64,000 nucleotides of DNA from NCBI GenBank assembly GCA_030280995.1, contig JASXTE010000008.1, positions 5,351,001 through 5,415,000 of the forward strand, in the 5' to 3' direction. The notes beneath the pieces are model-generated. The model made no database searches. It saw only the letters and a list, made by a program, of their open reading frames with translations, and was not told the origin of the DNA. The stretch is from Hemileia vastatrix. Taxonomy: Eukaryota; Basidiomycota; Pucciniomycetes; Pucciniales; Zaghouaniaceae. Shown here piece after piece: positions 31,590-43,499 of the stretch. Position 1 is the stretch's first letter; each line of letters opens with the position of its first letter. The translations under genes were made by a program, and so were the position numbers.

Positions 31590-34059
31590 ATGTCTTCTCC
31601 ATCTGGTGCTGGTGTTATTGCTGCTGCTGCTGATGGTGTCAGGCCTTCAGTAAGGATTCAAACTTGGGATGGGCCCAAGTTTGTTGGTGATTATGTAAAG
31701 TGGTTTTTGGGCAGATATGAGGCTGCTGCTGGAATTTATGGGGCTCCTCATTTAGATATAGTGAAGCAGGTAATCTTTTTCATTGGTGATATGGAAGTTG
31801 AGAAGGAGATTACTGGTATGGAGGGTTATAAGACTAGGGATTGGAATAGGCTTAGTAGGGAAATGGTGGATAGATGGGGAGTCAGATATTCAATGGTGGA
31901 TTTAAATAAGGTTGTTGGAGAATGGCAAGTGCAGGGTGGAATAACTTCTTTTGTGAGTTATAGGAAATTTGTTGGTAGTTTTGAAACTGTGGTGGAATAT
32001 CTGGTGGAGGTAGAGGAATTGGCTCATGAAAATGCAGTCAAAGATTTATTTTGGTCCGCTTTTGAAAGGGATGTTAGGATGGATGTTTTAAAGGAGTTGT
32101 CTATGAAGGTTTTGATGAAAACCTTACCTAATGGGGAGCAGAAGTTGCCTGCTCTTAAGAGGGTTAAAGAATCGGTGGAGTCTCACCTCAAGCTTTTGGC
32201 TGTGGACAGTTATCAAGAAACCTGTACACAGTATGTCAGCAAAATTAATGAAGTTTTGGCTGATAATAATGATATTATGAAGAAAGCTCAGGAGGCAAGA
32301 AAATCTCAGTTGGGGAAACCGGTTCCTAAGTTGGATGAGAATGTGGATAAGGAGATGGTGGATCAATTGGCTGACTTAACTAAGCAATTGAAAATTTTTG
32401 TTCAAGAAACTCGGAAGGCCAGCAGGGTTTCAGCTTCTTCTTCATCATATTATTCAAGTAGAGGTTATGATAATAGGAATGGTGGTACTGTTGATGTTTG
32501 GATTTGTTCCTACTGTAACCGGAAGGGACATAAGTCTAATGATTGTTGGACTTTGAATATGGATCAGGCTGCTGGTAGAGTAAAATTTGATGGAAAGGTA
32601 TTTAGGTTTCCTGATGGATCTTTTATCAAGCCCAGTGAAGGTCAGGCTCCTTCGGATTTGGTGAGGAGGAATAGTATGGGTGAAAAGAGAGCTAGGTTTG
32701 AGGAATTGCCTACTGAGGCTTCTTCTGGTACTGGAAATAATTCTGGAGATAATGGGAAGGAAAAAGAGGTTAGTAAGGCTACTTTTTCTACTTCATATGG
32801 TAATTTGGAGTCAGTAAAGGTTGTTAAGGCGGATGGTGAGTGTATGGCTGGTGTATATGATGTGGAGGCTGCTAGGAGGGCGGCTGCTTCTAAAGCTAGA
32901 AGCAGTATTTCTAATCAGACAAGGTCAAGAGGTGGAAAGGCGGATTCTAAGAAGGCTGAAGATCCCAAGAAGATTTATATGCCTGAAGAGATTTGTCAGA
33001 TGCAGAAGGGGATAGCTGATATGGGTCCCCCTAGTTTTGGTTCTTTTGATCTTAATGGTGATCCTATGCCTTTGGATGATGGTTCAGATACAGAAGAGGA
33101 TGTGACTTTGGCTTCTTTGCCTAGGCCAAGTTCTAGTGGGCCAATGGAGGGAGTTAGAACTACTGTTGATGGTTCTGGTTTGGTATCTGTGGATGGAAAG
33201 GTTCATGGGGATAATTCTGATGTGGAGATGCGTGATTTCGTTGGTAATGTGGGACCTCAGGAGTCTTCTAGGGCAGGGTTGCTAGGAGTAAGGCTCATTA
33301 TGAGAGGCCAGTGGTTTCTGGTCAAGAGAATGCTATGGATCTTGTTTTGGGAAGGTTGAATCAGCTTCAGATTCCATTATCTTTGGGTGAATTTTTCACT
33401 ATTAGTCCAGCCCTTGCTGAAAAGCACAAGAAGCATTTGACTAGGAGAAGAGTGGCTACTGGTGAGGTGGAGTATATGTGTGAAAATGTGGAGAAGTTTG
33501 GTAATGAGGTGGAGACTCATTTTTCTGCTCCTTTGTGATATTTGGAGTTTCTTTAAATGGAAAAGATGTGAAGGCATTGGTTGATTCAGGCTCACAAATA
33601 AATTTAATTTCATTGGATCAAGCAACTAGTCTGGATTTGCCAATTAAATCTGGTGTTAGAGGAAATCTCAGAGGGATAGGTGGGCATGCTACTGAGTTGA
33701 TTGGTACAGCGGAGCATGTAAAGTTAGGTGTAGGTGGAGCTGTTGGAAAAGTTCACTTTTATGTGGCTAGAGGAGCTGTGAAGACAGTTTTAGGAGTGCC
33801 ATTTTTGATGGATTTTGAGGCCAAGATTGGTTATCAGTCTGGTGTTGGGATTAGTTTGGAGATTACTGGGGAGGATATGAGGCGGTTACATATGAGGTTG
33901 GAACCCCCAGGTGATGAAAGTTGGGAAACTAGGCCTGGTGTTTCTGCATCTTGTCAGTGTTGCACTTTCACTAGGAAGAGAAAAGATTTGAAGTCCTCTT
34001 CTGGTGTATTTGAGGATAGTGGTGATCATTTTGTTGGTGAACCTTCTTTTTTAGGGTAG
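31590..34059 (+). pseudogene. Element C Gag-Protease
   Basis: Starts at ATG 31590 (MSSPSGAGV). Gag core RIQTWDGPKF onward, zinc knuckle C-x2-C-x4-H-x4-C (32506-32550), acidic/Ser region, then aspartic protease LVDSGSQ (about 33580) and VPFLMDF. Two small indels break the frame, one near 33272-33285 and one near 33530-33540. The last frame ends SFLG at TAG 34057-34059, directly after the slippery site. It aligns throughout with B's Gag-Pro. Confidence 0.88.
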
Positions 34060-34126
34060 ATAGGGCTGATCAGTCTAGTGCTGTAGTCTCTCCTCAAGAA
34101 GAAATCCCAGATTGCAGTAGTTCAGC
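34047..34126 (+). promoter_or_regulatory. -1 ribosomal frameshift signal of element C
   Basis: Frame 0 reads TCT TTT TTA GGG TAG, heptamer T TTT TTA at 34047-34053. After an 11-nt spacer, GCTGA (34065-34069) pairs with TCAGC (34122-34126) and CTGTAGTCT (34081-34089) pairs with AGATTGCAG (34109-34117, two G-U pairs). The -1 frame stays open past VEIYQV, as in B. Confidence 0.8.
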
Positions 34127-37100
34127 TCAAGTGGAGATATATCAAGTGGAATCTCAACTTTTTGTAGATAATATTTCTTTATTATGTCAATTTTTGTCAA
34201 ATTATTTGTCTGGTTTCAGTTTTTCTTCAAGTTTTTCTCTCAAGTTTATTTCAAGTTCTGAAGATGTTTTAGGGAAAATTTTGTTGGAGCGGAAAAGTTT
34301 TGGAGTGGTGGCAAATGGGTCTAAAAGTAAGTCCTCTCAATTGTGCACTGCTATGGTTTCTTCTACACATTTCAAAAACAGTACCATGGCCACACATGTG
34401 AGCATTGGGGACACCCCTGGTTGTTTTTCTAGATATATCAAGAAACCATTAGACAAAAATCAAGAAAAAAATCTCTAGATAACTGAAAATCAGCAAAATA
34501 AATATTTATGTAAAGATGTTGTCAGTAGGAAGGAGCCTACTTGGTTTACTGGTGGCATCCAGCATGAGTATAAACTGCACAATAATTCTCAACTAATGTC
34601 TCATTCTGATTTCTCTCAAGAAAAATTGAAAATGCAAAAAAATTGTCTGAATAACAAAAAGCAATAAAAGTTGTTTGTTGATTTGGGTTCTGTGATAAGT
34701 GGTGATGATTTGGTTGGTGGTTTTGTTGGCAACACTGGTGTGTCTGTGTCCAGTTGCAGAAGAGAGTTACTCCAGCATGAGGATAAAAGGCATGACCTTC
34801 TAGCTTCTGGTGGGGCAGTCACTGCAGTGCAGGACCTATCTGAAGGTAACATGGACAGTCTCTGTGATGAGAATCCTGAAACTAATGGTGATGTTTATTG
34901 CCCTAGGGGTATTTTTGATTTGGTTGGTGATTTGGGTACTGGTGAAGTGGATGAGCATAATTTGGTACGGAAAAGTTTTGGAGTGGTGGCAAATGGGTCT
35001 AAAAATGAAGATTATGTTGATGAAAGTAGCTCAACTCCTCAAGTACATGTGGAAGTGGAAGCGGAAAAATATAAGAAGGTTGCTTTGAAAGTTAAACCAA
35101 TCAATGAAGCGCTTCCAGCTGGATTGAATCTGCCGTTGAAGAGACCACTTTTGTCAAGAGATCCATATGAAACTCCTTTAAGAAAGAATCTGCCTGAATT
35201 TTCTGAAACGTCAAGAATTACTTTTGATAGGATTTGTTGTAAATTTTGGGCCAGAGGGTTGGTTATCTGGTGAGGAGATGAATTTGTTGTTGGATGTGAT
35301 GGTTTTGAGGGAGAAGGCTATTGCATTTGTGGAAGAAGAGAGGGGTGTTTTTAAGCATTCTTATGGTGAACCTTACAAGATTCCAGTTGTTTGTCATGAA
35401 CCTTGGAAACTCAAGCCAATTCCGATTCCTGCTGCTCTTAAAAATTATTATATTGAAGTTGTTAGGGAAAGGATTAGGACTGGAATTTATGAAAAATTGT
35501 CATCAAGTTATTCAAGTCCAGTTTTCTGTATCAAGAAGCCTAATGGAAGGCTTAGAGTGGTTCATGATCTTAGGGAATTGAATAGGGTGACTATAAAAGA
35601 TGCTGGTATTCCTCCAAGTGCAGAGGAATTTGTTGATGCTTTTTCTAGAAGGGTATGTTATGGTTTGGGTGATATTATGGGGGGCTATGATGAAAGAGAA
35701 TTACATCCAGATTCAAGACCTCTGACAACTTTTGATACTCCTCTTGGATGGTTACAGCTGACTAGATTACCTCAAGGTGCTACTAATTCTGTTGCTGTTT
35801 ATCAAGCACAAATGGCTTGGATTCTTCAAGATGAAATTCCACAGTATGCTGGTATATTTATTGATTATGGTGGAATTAAAGGTCCTTCAACTGATTATGA
35901 TAATGAAGTGTTTGAGGAGAATCCAGGTACTAGGAGGTTTATTTGGGAGTATGCAGTAACTTTGGAAAGGATGTTGTTTAGGATTGAAAAAGCTGGTTTA
36001 ACTATTTCCAGCTCTAAATTTTCTTGTTGTGTTCCAGCTTTAGAGATTCTTGATCATGTGGTGTGTAGGGAAGGCCGAATTATGTCAAAGAAGAAAGTGA
36101 ACAAAATTCAATCTTGGCCAAGACCTAGAAACACTACTGAAGTTAGAGGATTTTTGGGAGTATTTGTTTATGTTAGGATGTTTATTAGGGATTTCTAATT
36201 ATTGGCTGCTCCATTGAGAAGGTTAACTAGGAAGGATGCTGATTGGGATTGGGATGAAGCTTGTGAAGAAGCTTTTGTTAAGTTGAAGAAGGTGGTTGGT
36301 GAAGATATTATTCTTCATAAGTTGGATTATGGTGAAGGAGCTGGCAGGATTTATTTAGCTGTTGATTCTAGTCAGCTGGCTGCTGGTGCAGTGATTTCTC
36401 AGATGGATAAGGGTGGTTATATTAGACCAGTTAGGTATGAATCTGTAGTTTTTACTGAGGTGGAATCAAGATATTCACAACCAAAGTTAAAACTCTGTGG
36501 TGTGGCAAAAATTTTAAAGAAACTTCAAAATATCTTATAGGGTCAACATTTTGAACTTCAAGTAAATGCTAAATCTTTAATTCAGATGATTAATTCACCT
36601 AGTTTACCTAATGCTCCAATGACTAGGTGGGTAGCTTTTATTCAACATTTTTCCTTCAATTTATTGCACAGGCCTGGAAAATCTTTCACTATGCCTGATG
36701 GATTTTCAAGAAGACCACCTACAGTAGATGATTCCGATTCAGAAGATTTTGATGAAGATATACCTATAACCAAGGCCAGTACCAAGGGTGCTGAGGACTT
36801 TCCACACCTTCTCCATGAGGTTAAACTGGCTGGTTCTGTTTTTGTTGAATTTGATGAAGTTGATGATCTAGTTGATCATGAGGTTTTTGTAGATGAGGAT
36901 GGTGTGGTTGTTTGGGATAAATGGAAGTTGGTTAATGGTGTTTATGTTTGGGATCTGAAGGAGGATAGTGGTAGCATGGAAAAATGTTTGAATGAGGTGG
37001 ATTATGTGAATTTCAGAAAACAGCCAAATGCTCAGAGAATGATTGCTCATTCACAAGTGGGAGATATTGGGTACAGGGAGGTTCCTTTGGATGTTATATT

Positions 37101-38394
37101 ACTGGATTTTTCTGATGAAATTTGGGGCCAGAATGGGTTTTATTATTTAATGGTGAAATATTTGTTGTCTCTGGGAAAACCAGAAGAATGTGATGAAGCT
37201 TAATGGGTGGCTATCAAAAAGAAGTCACCTGGTTTTTATTTGTCTGGTAGAAGGTTGATTAAAAGAAGACATCCAAATCCTCAAGTTGTTGTATCTCAAA
37301 GAAAAGGTCAAGAATTGGTGATGAAATTTCTTCATGAAGATTTAGGGCATAGGGGCTATGGAGAAACTTATAAGCGGATTGCTGATAGATTTTGGTGGCC
37401 TAGAATGAAGATGGCTGTTAGATCATGGGTTCAGTCATGTGAAGAATGTCAGAGAAGAAGTTATTTAAGGCCAAAAGAACCTGGAAATGCTACTGGTGAA
37501 AATACTCTCTTTGGATGGGTTAGTTTGGATGCTGTTCACATCAAGGAAGGTAAATATAAGTACTTGATTGTGGCAAGGGATGATTTTTCTGGTTGGGTTG
37601 AGGCTGTCCCTCTTATTAGTTTATCTGCTAAAAATGTAGCAGAGTTTTTGATGAAGGAATGGGTGTATAGGTATGGTGTTATGAAGTTGGTAACTGTTGA
37701 TGGTGGCTCCGAGTTTGGTGCAGACTTCAAGGAAGCTGTTTCAAAAATTGGCTCAAAGGTTAGGGTGGCGACCCCATATTATCCTGAAGCAGAAGGAATG
37801 GTTGAAAGGGGGCATAAATTTATTAAGGATGCTTTGGTTAAAATGTGTGGAAAAAGTGCTGAAAAGTGGAGGCATTATTTACCCCTTGTTTTATTTGCTG
37901 ACAGGATTACCACCAAGAGGACAACTGGTTATTCTCCTTATGAATTATATTTTTGTCAGAAAGCTGTTTTACCGGTTGATCTTGAAGCTGAATCTTATCT
38001 TGGTGTTGATTGTGATGTAGTCAAAACTACTGAAGATTTGCTCTGTGCTAGAATGCAACAGTTAGAAAAGAAGGAGGAATATTTGGAGAAGGCATACAAT
38101 AGGATGATCAAGATCAGGGATCAGTCTGTCAGGTATTGGGATAAAAGGTTGGCTCATAGACTCAGGAAGCCTTTGAGGCCTGGTGATATGGTATTGGTGT
38201 ATAATAGGAGTTTGGAAAGTCAGTGGGGGAAAATGTTTGCTGATAGATGGAATGGACCATATAGGATTAGAGAACAGGTTTCTGGTGGTTCATATGTTCT
38301 TGAAGAACTGGATAGTGTTGTCTTAAAGAAGAGGGTAGCTGCTGATCAAGTGAAGAAGTTTTACCCTAGGGGCACAAAGAGTGCTGAAGTTTGA
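34047..38394 (+). pseudogene. Element C Pol polyprotein
   Basis: The -1 frame begins at the slippery site, with a spacer carrying HEYKLHN and HEDKRHD motif copies (34556-34790). RT follows at 35430-36070, RNase H at 36350-36560, a linker with one motif copy (36807), an integrase zinc site at 37330-37450, and D, D, E in SLDAVH, TVDGGSEF and GMVERGH. Lesions: stops at 34476, 34665, 36196, 36538 and 37201, and a frameshift near 35230. The RT catalytic motif reads FIDY instead of FIDD (about 35860), which would abolish polymerase activity. It ends at TGA 38392-38394, overlapping another motif copy. Confidence 0.9.
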
Positions 38395-39957
38395 CTCCGA
38401 AATGAGGATAAACTACAACATCAATCTTTTATGAAATCTCACAGTCTTTCGAAAAATCAATCATTACTTCAATTTTAAAATTTTATTGTGTGGTGAAAAT
38501 ATGAGGGGGAAACAAATTTTGTTAGGAGTTTTCACAGGGGAACCTTCTAGATTTTATATTGGAAAGTTTGGGGGTAATTGATGAGTTGGCAGCTCTATTC
38601 ACAATTACCCCATAATGTTTGTTTCCAACCCTTCTATGTTTCTTGTTGAATCCTGGCTTTGTTTTTTGTTATAAAGGTAGTCCTCTATGACTATAAACTG
38701 GAACCTTATGTCGACACAGCACAATCTTTTGGAAGTCTGGATTCAATAATTTTGTTTTGTTTCATTTTTTTTGTTGTATTGGGGTGGATAATCACTTGTG
38801 GTCTCCAATCATTTTTACAAATTGGAGGGAGCCCACCCAGTGATCATTAGTTTGTTTCCTTGATTTTCATTAAATTATCATTTTTCAAATCTTCAAATTT
38901 TCAAAATTTATTTTTTTTTTAAAAAAAATTATTTTCAAAATTTAATTTTCAAAAAAAAAAAAATTATTATTTTCAAAAATAATTTGTTTTAAAAAATTTA
39001 ATTTTATGTTATATTTTTAATTTTTCTTTCCTGTGTGTCCACAATCAAGGTTCACTTGGATGTGGGTATGATGTCAGGGGTTCAGCTCATCTGAATGGCT
39101 GGGGGACATCTTTTTTTTTATTTATCTTTAATTTTATTTCTCTTTTTCTTTAATTATATATTTATTTTATTTATTCTGCTAGTCCATCAAGACTTAAAAC
39201 TGAAATTCTTTTCAAGATCATTTATGATTGGTCCTAAACTTCAAGACCATGGAAAACTGAAGATGTCAATACAACTAGGAATTATAATGGTCAAGATTTG
39301 AGGAGGATTTCTTTTAGTTAGAAGTGTTCATTGGGGAACCTTCTAGATTTTATATTGGCAAGTTTGGGGGTAATTGATGAGTTGGCAATTCTATACACAA
39401 TTACCCCACAAAGTTTGTTTATATGCTTTATTGTTTATAGATTGATCTCTAGCATTGGTTTTGTGATGCAGATGGAAGTCCTCTAAGACTATAAACTGGT
39501 GATTTTTGTGCTTGATGACTCAAGAAAATTCAAGTGGAGTTTGTTTTTGGAAATTGGAGGGCCTCATTGCAATGTCCAGATTATTTCAGTTCTGGCTCAG
39601 TGGAGATGAAAGCCCACTCTCTAAATTTTCTTTTCTGTAGTTGGTGATTTTGGAAGTTGGAGGACCTCATGGCAATGTCCAGATCATTGCAGTCCTGGCT
39701 CAGTGGAGATGAAAGCCCACTCTCTTAATTTTCTTTTTTTTGTGGGAGGTGAATGGTAGAGGAGTTTGGAGGACCTCATGGCAGTGTCTAGATCATTGCA
39801 GTTCTAGCTCAGTAGGGTTTAAAGCCTACTCTTTCATACTCAGCAGATTGAAGCATCAAAAATCAAGTGGAGTCAACTTTAGAAGCAAAATTTTTATTGA
39901 AATGATTGTGGAAAAGTTTTTTATGTGATTCAGAATGGAATGGGGACATTCCATATT
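38395..39957 (+). other. Structured 3' untranslated region of element C
   Basis: Two copies of a ~100-bp module (about 38535-38625 and 39325-39420) each contain GGGGTAATTG/CAATTACCCC, a 10-bp stem. AGTC-n6-GACT-ATAAACTGG motifs lie at 38679-38701 and 39477-39499. A CCACA..TC/GATGTGG hairpin lies at 39039-39065. 39555-39830 holds three copies of a unit with GGAGG[AG]CCTCATGGCAATGTC. No gene. Confidence 0.75.
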
Positions 39958-39967
39958 GGTGGGAGGA
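39937..39967 (+). promoter_or_regulatory. Polypurine tract and adjacent hairpin of element C
   Basis: GGTGGGAGGA (39958-39967) abuts the 3' LTR. GGAATG-GGGA-CATTCC (39937-39952) is a 6-bp stem with a 4-nt loop, matching B's AGAATG-CGGA-CATTCT. Confidence 0.75.
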
Positions 39968-41237
39968 TGTTGCATTCCAAATCTGGGTAGGCTACTTAGG
40001 TGAAAATTTGATTTGACCTTGGTTGGAAGAAAATCATGGTGATAGCAGGTTTTAATTTGGTTGAAGGGAGTTAACTGGATTTTTTTTGGGCGGCTTTATG
40101 GTGATTTTTGAAGGATTTATGGTGATTTTTTGGAGGATTTATGGTGTTTTGGAATGGATATATGTTTGTATTCCTATTGTTATTTGATGGTTTCATGGAT
40201 TGAGTATTGGTTTTACAGGATTTTATAGGGCTCTCTTGGTATTTTTGGTGGATGCAGTGTGCTCATGGAGTAGCCATTTTTTTCCGGTGCGCTCTGTTGC
40301 GCTTTGGTTCGCTCCAGTGATTTTCCGGTACAAAAGTGAAGTCACTGTGGCAAAGTTGGTCATTGGTGCAAAAAGTCTGGGCACTGTGGCAAAGTTTCGT
40401 CACTGCAGAAAAGTCTGGGCACTGTGGCAAAGTTTGGTCACTGTAGAAAGTCTGATCACCAGTGCAAATTTTGGTCACTGTGCCAAAAGTTTGGCTATTG
40501 TGGCAAAATTTGGTTAGAAAATTATTATGCATACTAGATAAATAGTTTATTGTAGATCATATGCATGTAGGGTATTTTTGGAAAGGTCTGGAGCAGGAGA
40601 ATCATATGGGGGGAGAGAATCTTAGTCTTCTACATGTTTTTTTGTCTTTTAGTTTTGATAATAAGGGTCTTTTTTGATAATTAACAATATTTTAACATAT
40701 AACAACAATTATAATAAAAAATATCAACATATAGGGTACCTTTGGATAGCTCTCATCCTTGGTGACTCAAATTTATTTCTTTTCTTATAAAATTTATAAA
40801 ATAAAAATATAATAAAGAACACTCTTTAATTTTGGTGCGAAACTGGGTAAATCTGGGGCAGACCTTTAATAAGGCACCTTTGAACAGATAATCCCAAGGG
40901 TAGTTTCTGGGGTACTTTACTGTACTTTTCAGTCTCTGGGGCAAGTGTTGCGGCTTGATCTAAGTATTTTCTGTGACTTGTATCAGTGCAATCTGGTATT
41001 AGGTATTTTTTTGGGGGGTGTAATCATTTATTGCACTTATTTTTTTTCTATATTATAGGTTTCCAACACTTTCAAAGTCTTTCTCTCAGATTTTCAACTT
41101 ATCCAACTCTTCAAGCAGATCTTCAAGCTTATTTAATTGAATCTTACGTTTACTTAGAGGGACAGGGATTTCTTTTTGTTTTTCCAACTCCCTTGGATTC
41201 TGCCTGCAGCAAGGTGACTGTAGGAGTCTACTCTACA
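39968..41237 (+). repeat. 3' LTR of element C
   Basis: 1270 bp, same ends as 29949-31293, with a shorter internal array. Followed by the CCGG duplication. Confidence 0.9.
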
Positions 41238-41241
41238 CCGG

Positions 41242-41869
41242 CCGTCTAATGCTGGCCTCCCAAAATCGGGTGGACCTCCCGTCTTGGTGTTAGAAGAAGG
41301 TTGGGAAGCTTTTCTAGAGGGGTTTTATGCAATTTGGTGGTCAAGAACACCAAATTTGTTGGTGTGCATGGGGTCTTAGATAGTGGTCTGTGTGTACATA
41401 GTGTAGAAGACAGTTTGGGGCAACTTTATTTATCATAAAACCATCCGGAGGTGATATCCTTGTTTCTCACTCAGTTTTCACTGTTTTTTGGCCACAATTG
41501 GCTGTGTTTGTTGCAAGGTTAGTTCTTCATTTAACTCACCTTTGGCAACTGTTTTCTCTGGTGTAGCTTTGCAACCTGCATCAAGTGTTATTGCTGCTTC
41601 CTGTGCAACAAGTGCACAGTTTTTGTTTTTCTGGTGTTGATTTTTCTGTATTTCAGGCTCTTTGGTTCTCAGTGGTCTGTTATTGGCTACTTTCTTGACT
41701 TGTTAAGCAGTCAAGAAGTGTTTTTGGAGGGGATAATGTAACAGTCTCTGATTTGCTGTAGCAAGTAAATCTCACCAGCTATTTCTCAAAGGGACAGGAG
41801 TTTTTCTCTCCAGTTTTACTCCAACTCCTTTTGTCAAGGCCTATAGCTAGTAATATAGGATTGTCTACA
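41242..41869 (+). repeat. 5' LTR of element D, second part
   Basis: Continues B-type LTR sequence (CCATCCGGAGGTGAT, CACAATTGGCTGTGTTTG) and ends ATTGTCTACA. With 29483-29948 it makes 1094 bp. Confidence 0.85.
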
Positions 41870-41873
41870 TTTC

Positions 41874-41890
41874 TGGCGCCCAACATGGGG
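41874..41890 (+). promoter_or_regulatory. Primer binding site of element D
   Basis: TGGCGCCCAACATGGGG, four bases after the LTR. Confidence 0.85.
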
Positions 41891-41970
41891 TGAGGATTTG
41901 TTAGCCTTTTGTACTTCTGTTACTTATGGACTCTCTTCTTTTGTTGGAAATTGGTTTTCTGGAATTCATT

Positions 41971-43285
41971 GGACCATGGCTTCTTGATACTTTTTCTCTA
42001 GTGGTGGAAGTGGAATTTCTGGTTCTTCTGAGGAGGTTGATCCTCCTGTTTCTATTAGGCCTTCTGTTAGGATCAAGTCCTGGAAGCGTCCTATGTTTAT
42101 GGGGGAGGATGTAAGGCTGTTTCTGGAGCTTTTTGAGGCTGCTGGGAATGTGAATGGTGCTTCTCACCTGGACATGGTGAAGCAAGTCATCTTCTACATT
42201 TGTGACAGGGCTCTGGTGAAGGAGGTTTCTGCTATGGAGGGTTATAGGAGGAAAGATTGGGAAAAGTTGTGTCTGCAGATGACAGACAGGTGGGGATTCA
42301 GGTACTCTATGGTGGATCTCAAAATGATTGCTAGTGAATGGTAATCTTATGGAGGTGTGGATAACCTTCACAATTATAGGAAGTTTCTGGCTCAGTTGGA
42401 GCCAGTGGTGGAATATTTGGTGGAAATGCAGGAGTTAGAGAGTACTGACTCTGCTAGAGATATTTTCTGGTCTGCTTTGGCCAGGAATGTTAGGATTGAT
42501 GTGTTCAAGGAGTTGGCTAGGAAGGACAAGATGAAGGTTCTTCTTAATGGCAATCAGAAATTTCCTGCTCTTTCAGTGGTGAAGGAGATTGTTGAAGGAC
42601 ATCTGAAACTGTTGGCAGTGGATTCCTGTCAAGAAGCTAGCACTAAATATGTTAGCAAGGTCAGTGAGGCATTGGCTGAAGATGTGGAGGAGTCCAGAAA
42701 GAAGGAAGTGGTGAACAAGAGGAGGGCCCCTGAGAAGACAAAAGAGGTGGACCCTGTGGTGGAGCAGTTTGCGTATCTGACAAAACAGCTACATATCTTT
42801 GCTCAGGAGGCTCAGAAGGCCAATAAGGCTCCTTCTCAGTCAGGGATTTTGAAAGGAGGGATGGTAGGAGTGATCCTTGGGTTTGTTCTTATTGTAGCAG
42901 AAAGGGGCACAAGTCCAATGATATTTGGGATCTAAATAGAGATGTGTCTGAAGGAAAGGTGGAATTTGATGGAAAGGTGTTCAAATTCCCTGATGGTTCT
43001 TTTTTCAAGCCTAATTATGGTCAGGATCCATTTGACTTGGTAAGGAGGAGACATAATCTCAACTCCAGAAGGCCAAGGTTTGAAGAGTTGCCTAATGAGG
43101 CTTCTTCTTCTTGAAAAGGTGGAGATGATGGAAAGGGCAAGGGAAAGGAGGCTAATAGAGTCTCATTCACATCTTTCTTTGGTGATTTGGAATTGTATTC
43201 TTGTGGTAGAAAGCCAAGTGGGGAATGCTTGGCTGGTGTTTATGATGTAGAATCAGGAAAGGTGGGAAGGCCTAAGAGGAACAGG
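41971..43285 (+). pseudogene. Element D Gag fragment
   Basis: It aligns with B's Gag from the start (MAS, then TGA) through SVRIKSW, VEYLVEMQEL and the knuckle region to GVYDVESGKVGRPKR. Lesions: an early TGA, TAA at about 42342 (EW*SYGG), a frameshift near 42840 and TGA near 43114. The knuckle reads C-x2-C-x4-H-x4-I, so the last zinc ligand is lost. Homology ends at about 43285 and no protease follows. Confidence 0.8.
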
Positions 43286-43499
43286 ATCCTATTTATTCTC
43301 AGTAATGCCAGCTTTTTCTGCATGCAGGATTGAGTAATGCGTGTAGTGATTTGACTAAGGTTTAATATATACTGTAATAAATGGAGAGTGAACATGTTAT
43401 TCTGCAGGCTATAGTAGGTAAAAGGAGTCTTATTAAATATAGTAGTGAAGAATGTAAATGAAGAAATATTTATGAAAGGATTTCTTATGGAGGTTTCAA
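43286..43499. other. Junction between elements D and E
   Basis: No match to either Gag and no gene recognised. D and E face each other across this gap, so it is probably a deletion junction or diverged tail of E. Confidence 0.4.

Larger units (their letters stand above)
29949..41237 (+). mobile_element. Element C: 11.3-kb complete Ty3/gypsy-type element nested in D's LTR
   Basis: LTRs at 29949-31293 and 39968-41237 begin TGT[GT]GCATTCC and end GTCTACTCTACA. CCGG at 29945-29948 and 41238-41241 is a 4-bp target duplication. Internal order: PBS, leader hairpins, Gag-Pro, -1 frameshift signal, Pol, hairpin-rich 3' region, purine tract. It is a relative of B with its own LTR family and no antisense genes. 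Stops, frameshifts and a lost catalytic Asp show that it is dead. Confidence 0.9.
29483..43285 (+). mobile_element. Element D: B-type LTR retrotransposon, 5' LTR split by element C, 3' part missing
   Basis: The 5' LTR (29483-29948 plus 41242-41869, total 1094 bp) matches B's LTR in length and sequence. PBS at 41874, then a broken gag that stops matching at about 43285, just after GKVGRPKR. Protease, pol and 3' LTR are absent. Element C (29949-41237) lies in the middle of the LTR. Confidence 0.85.
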
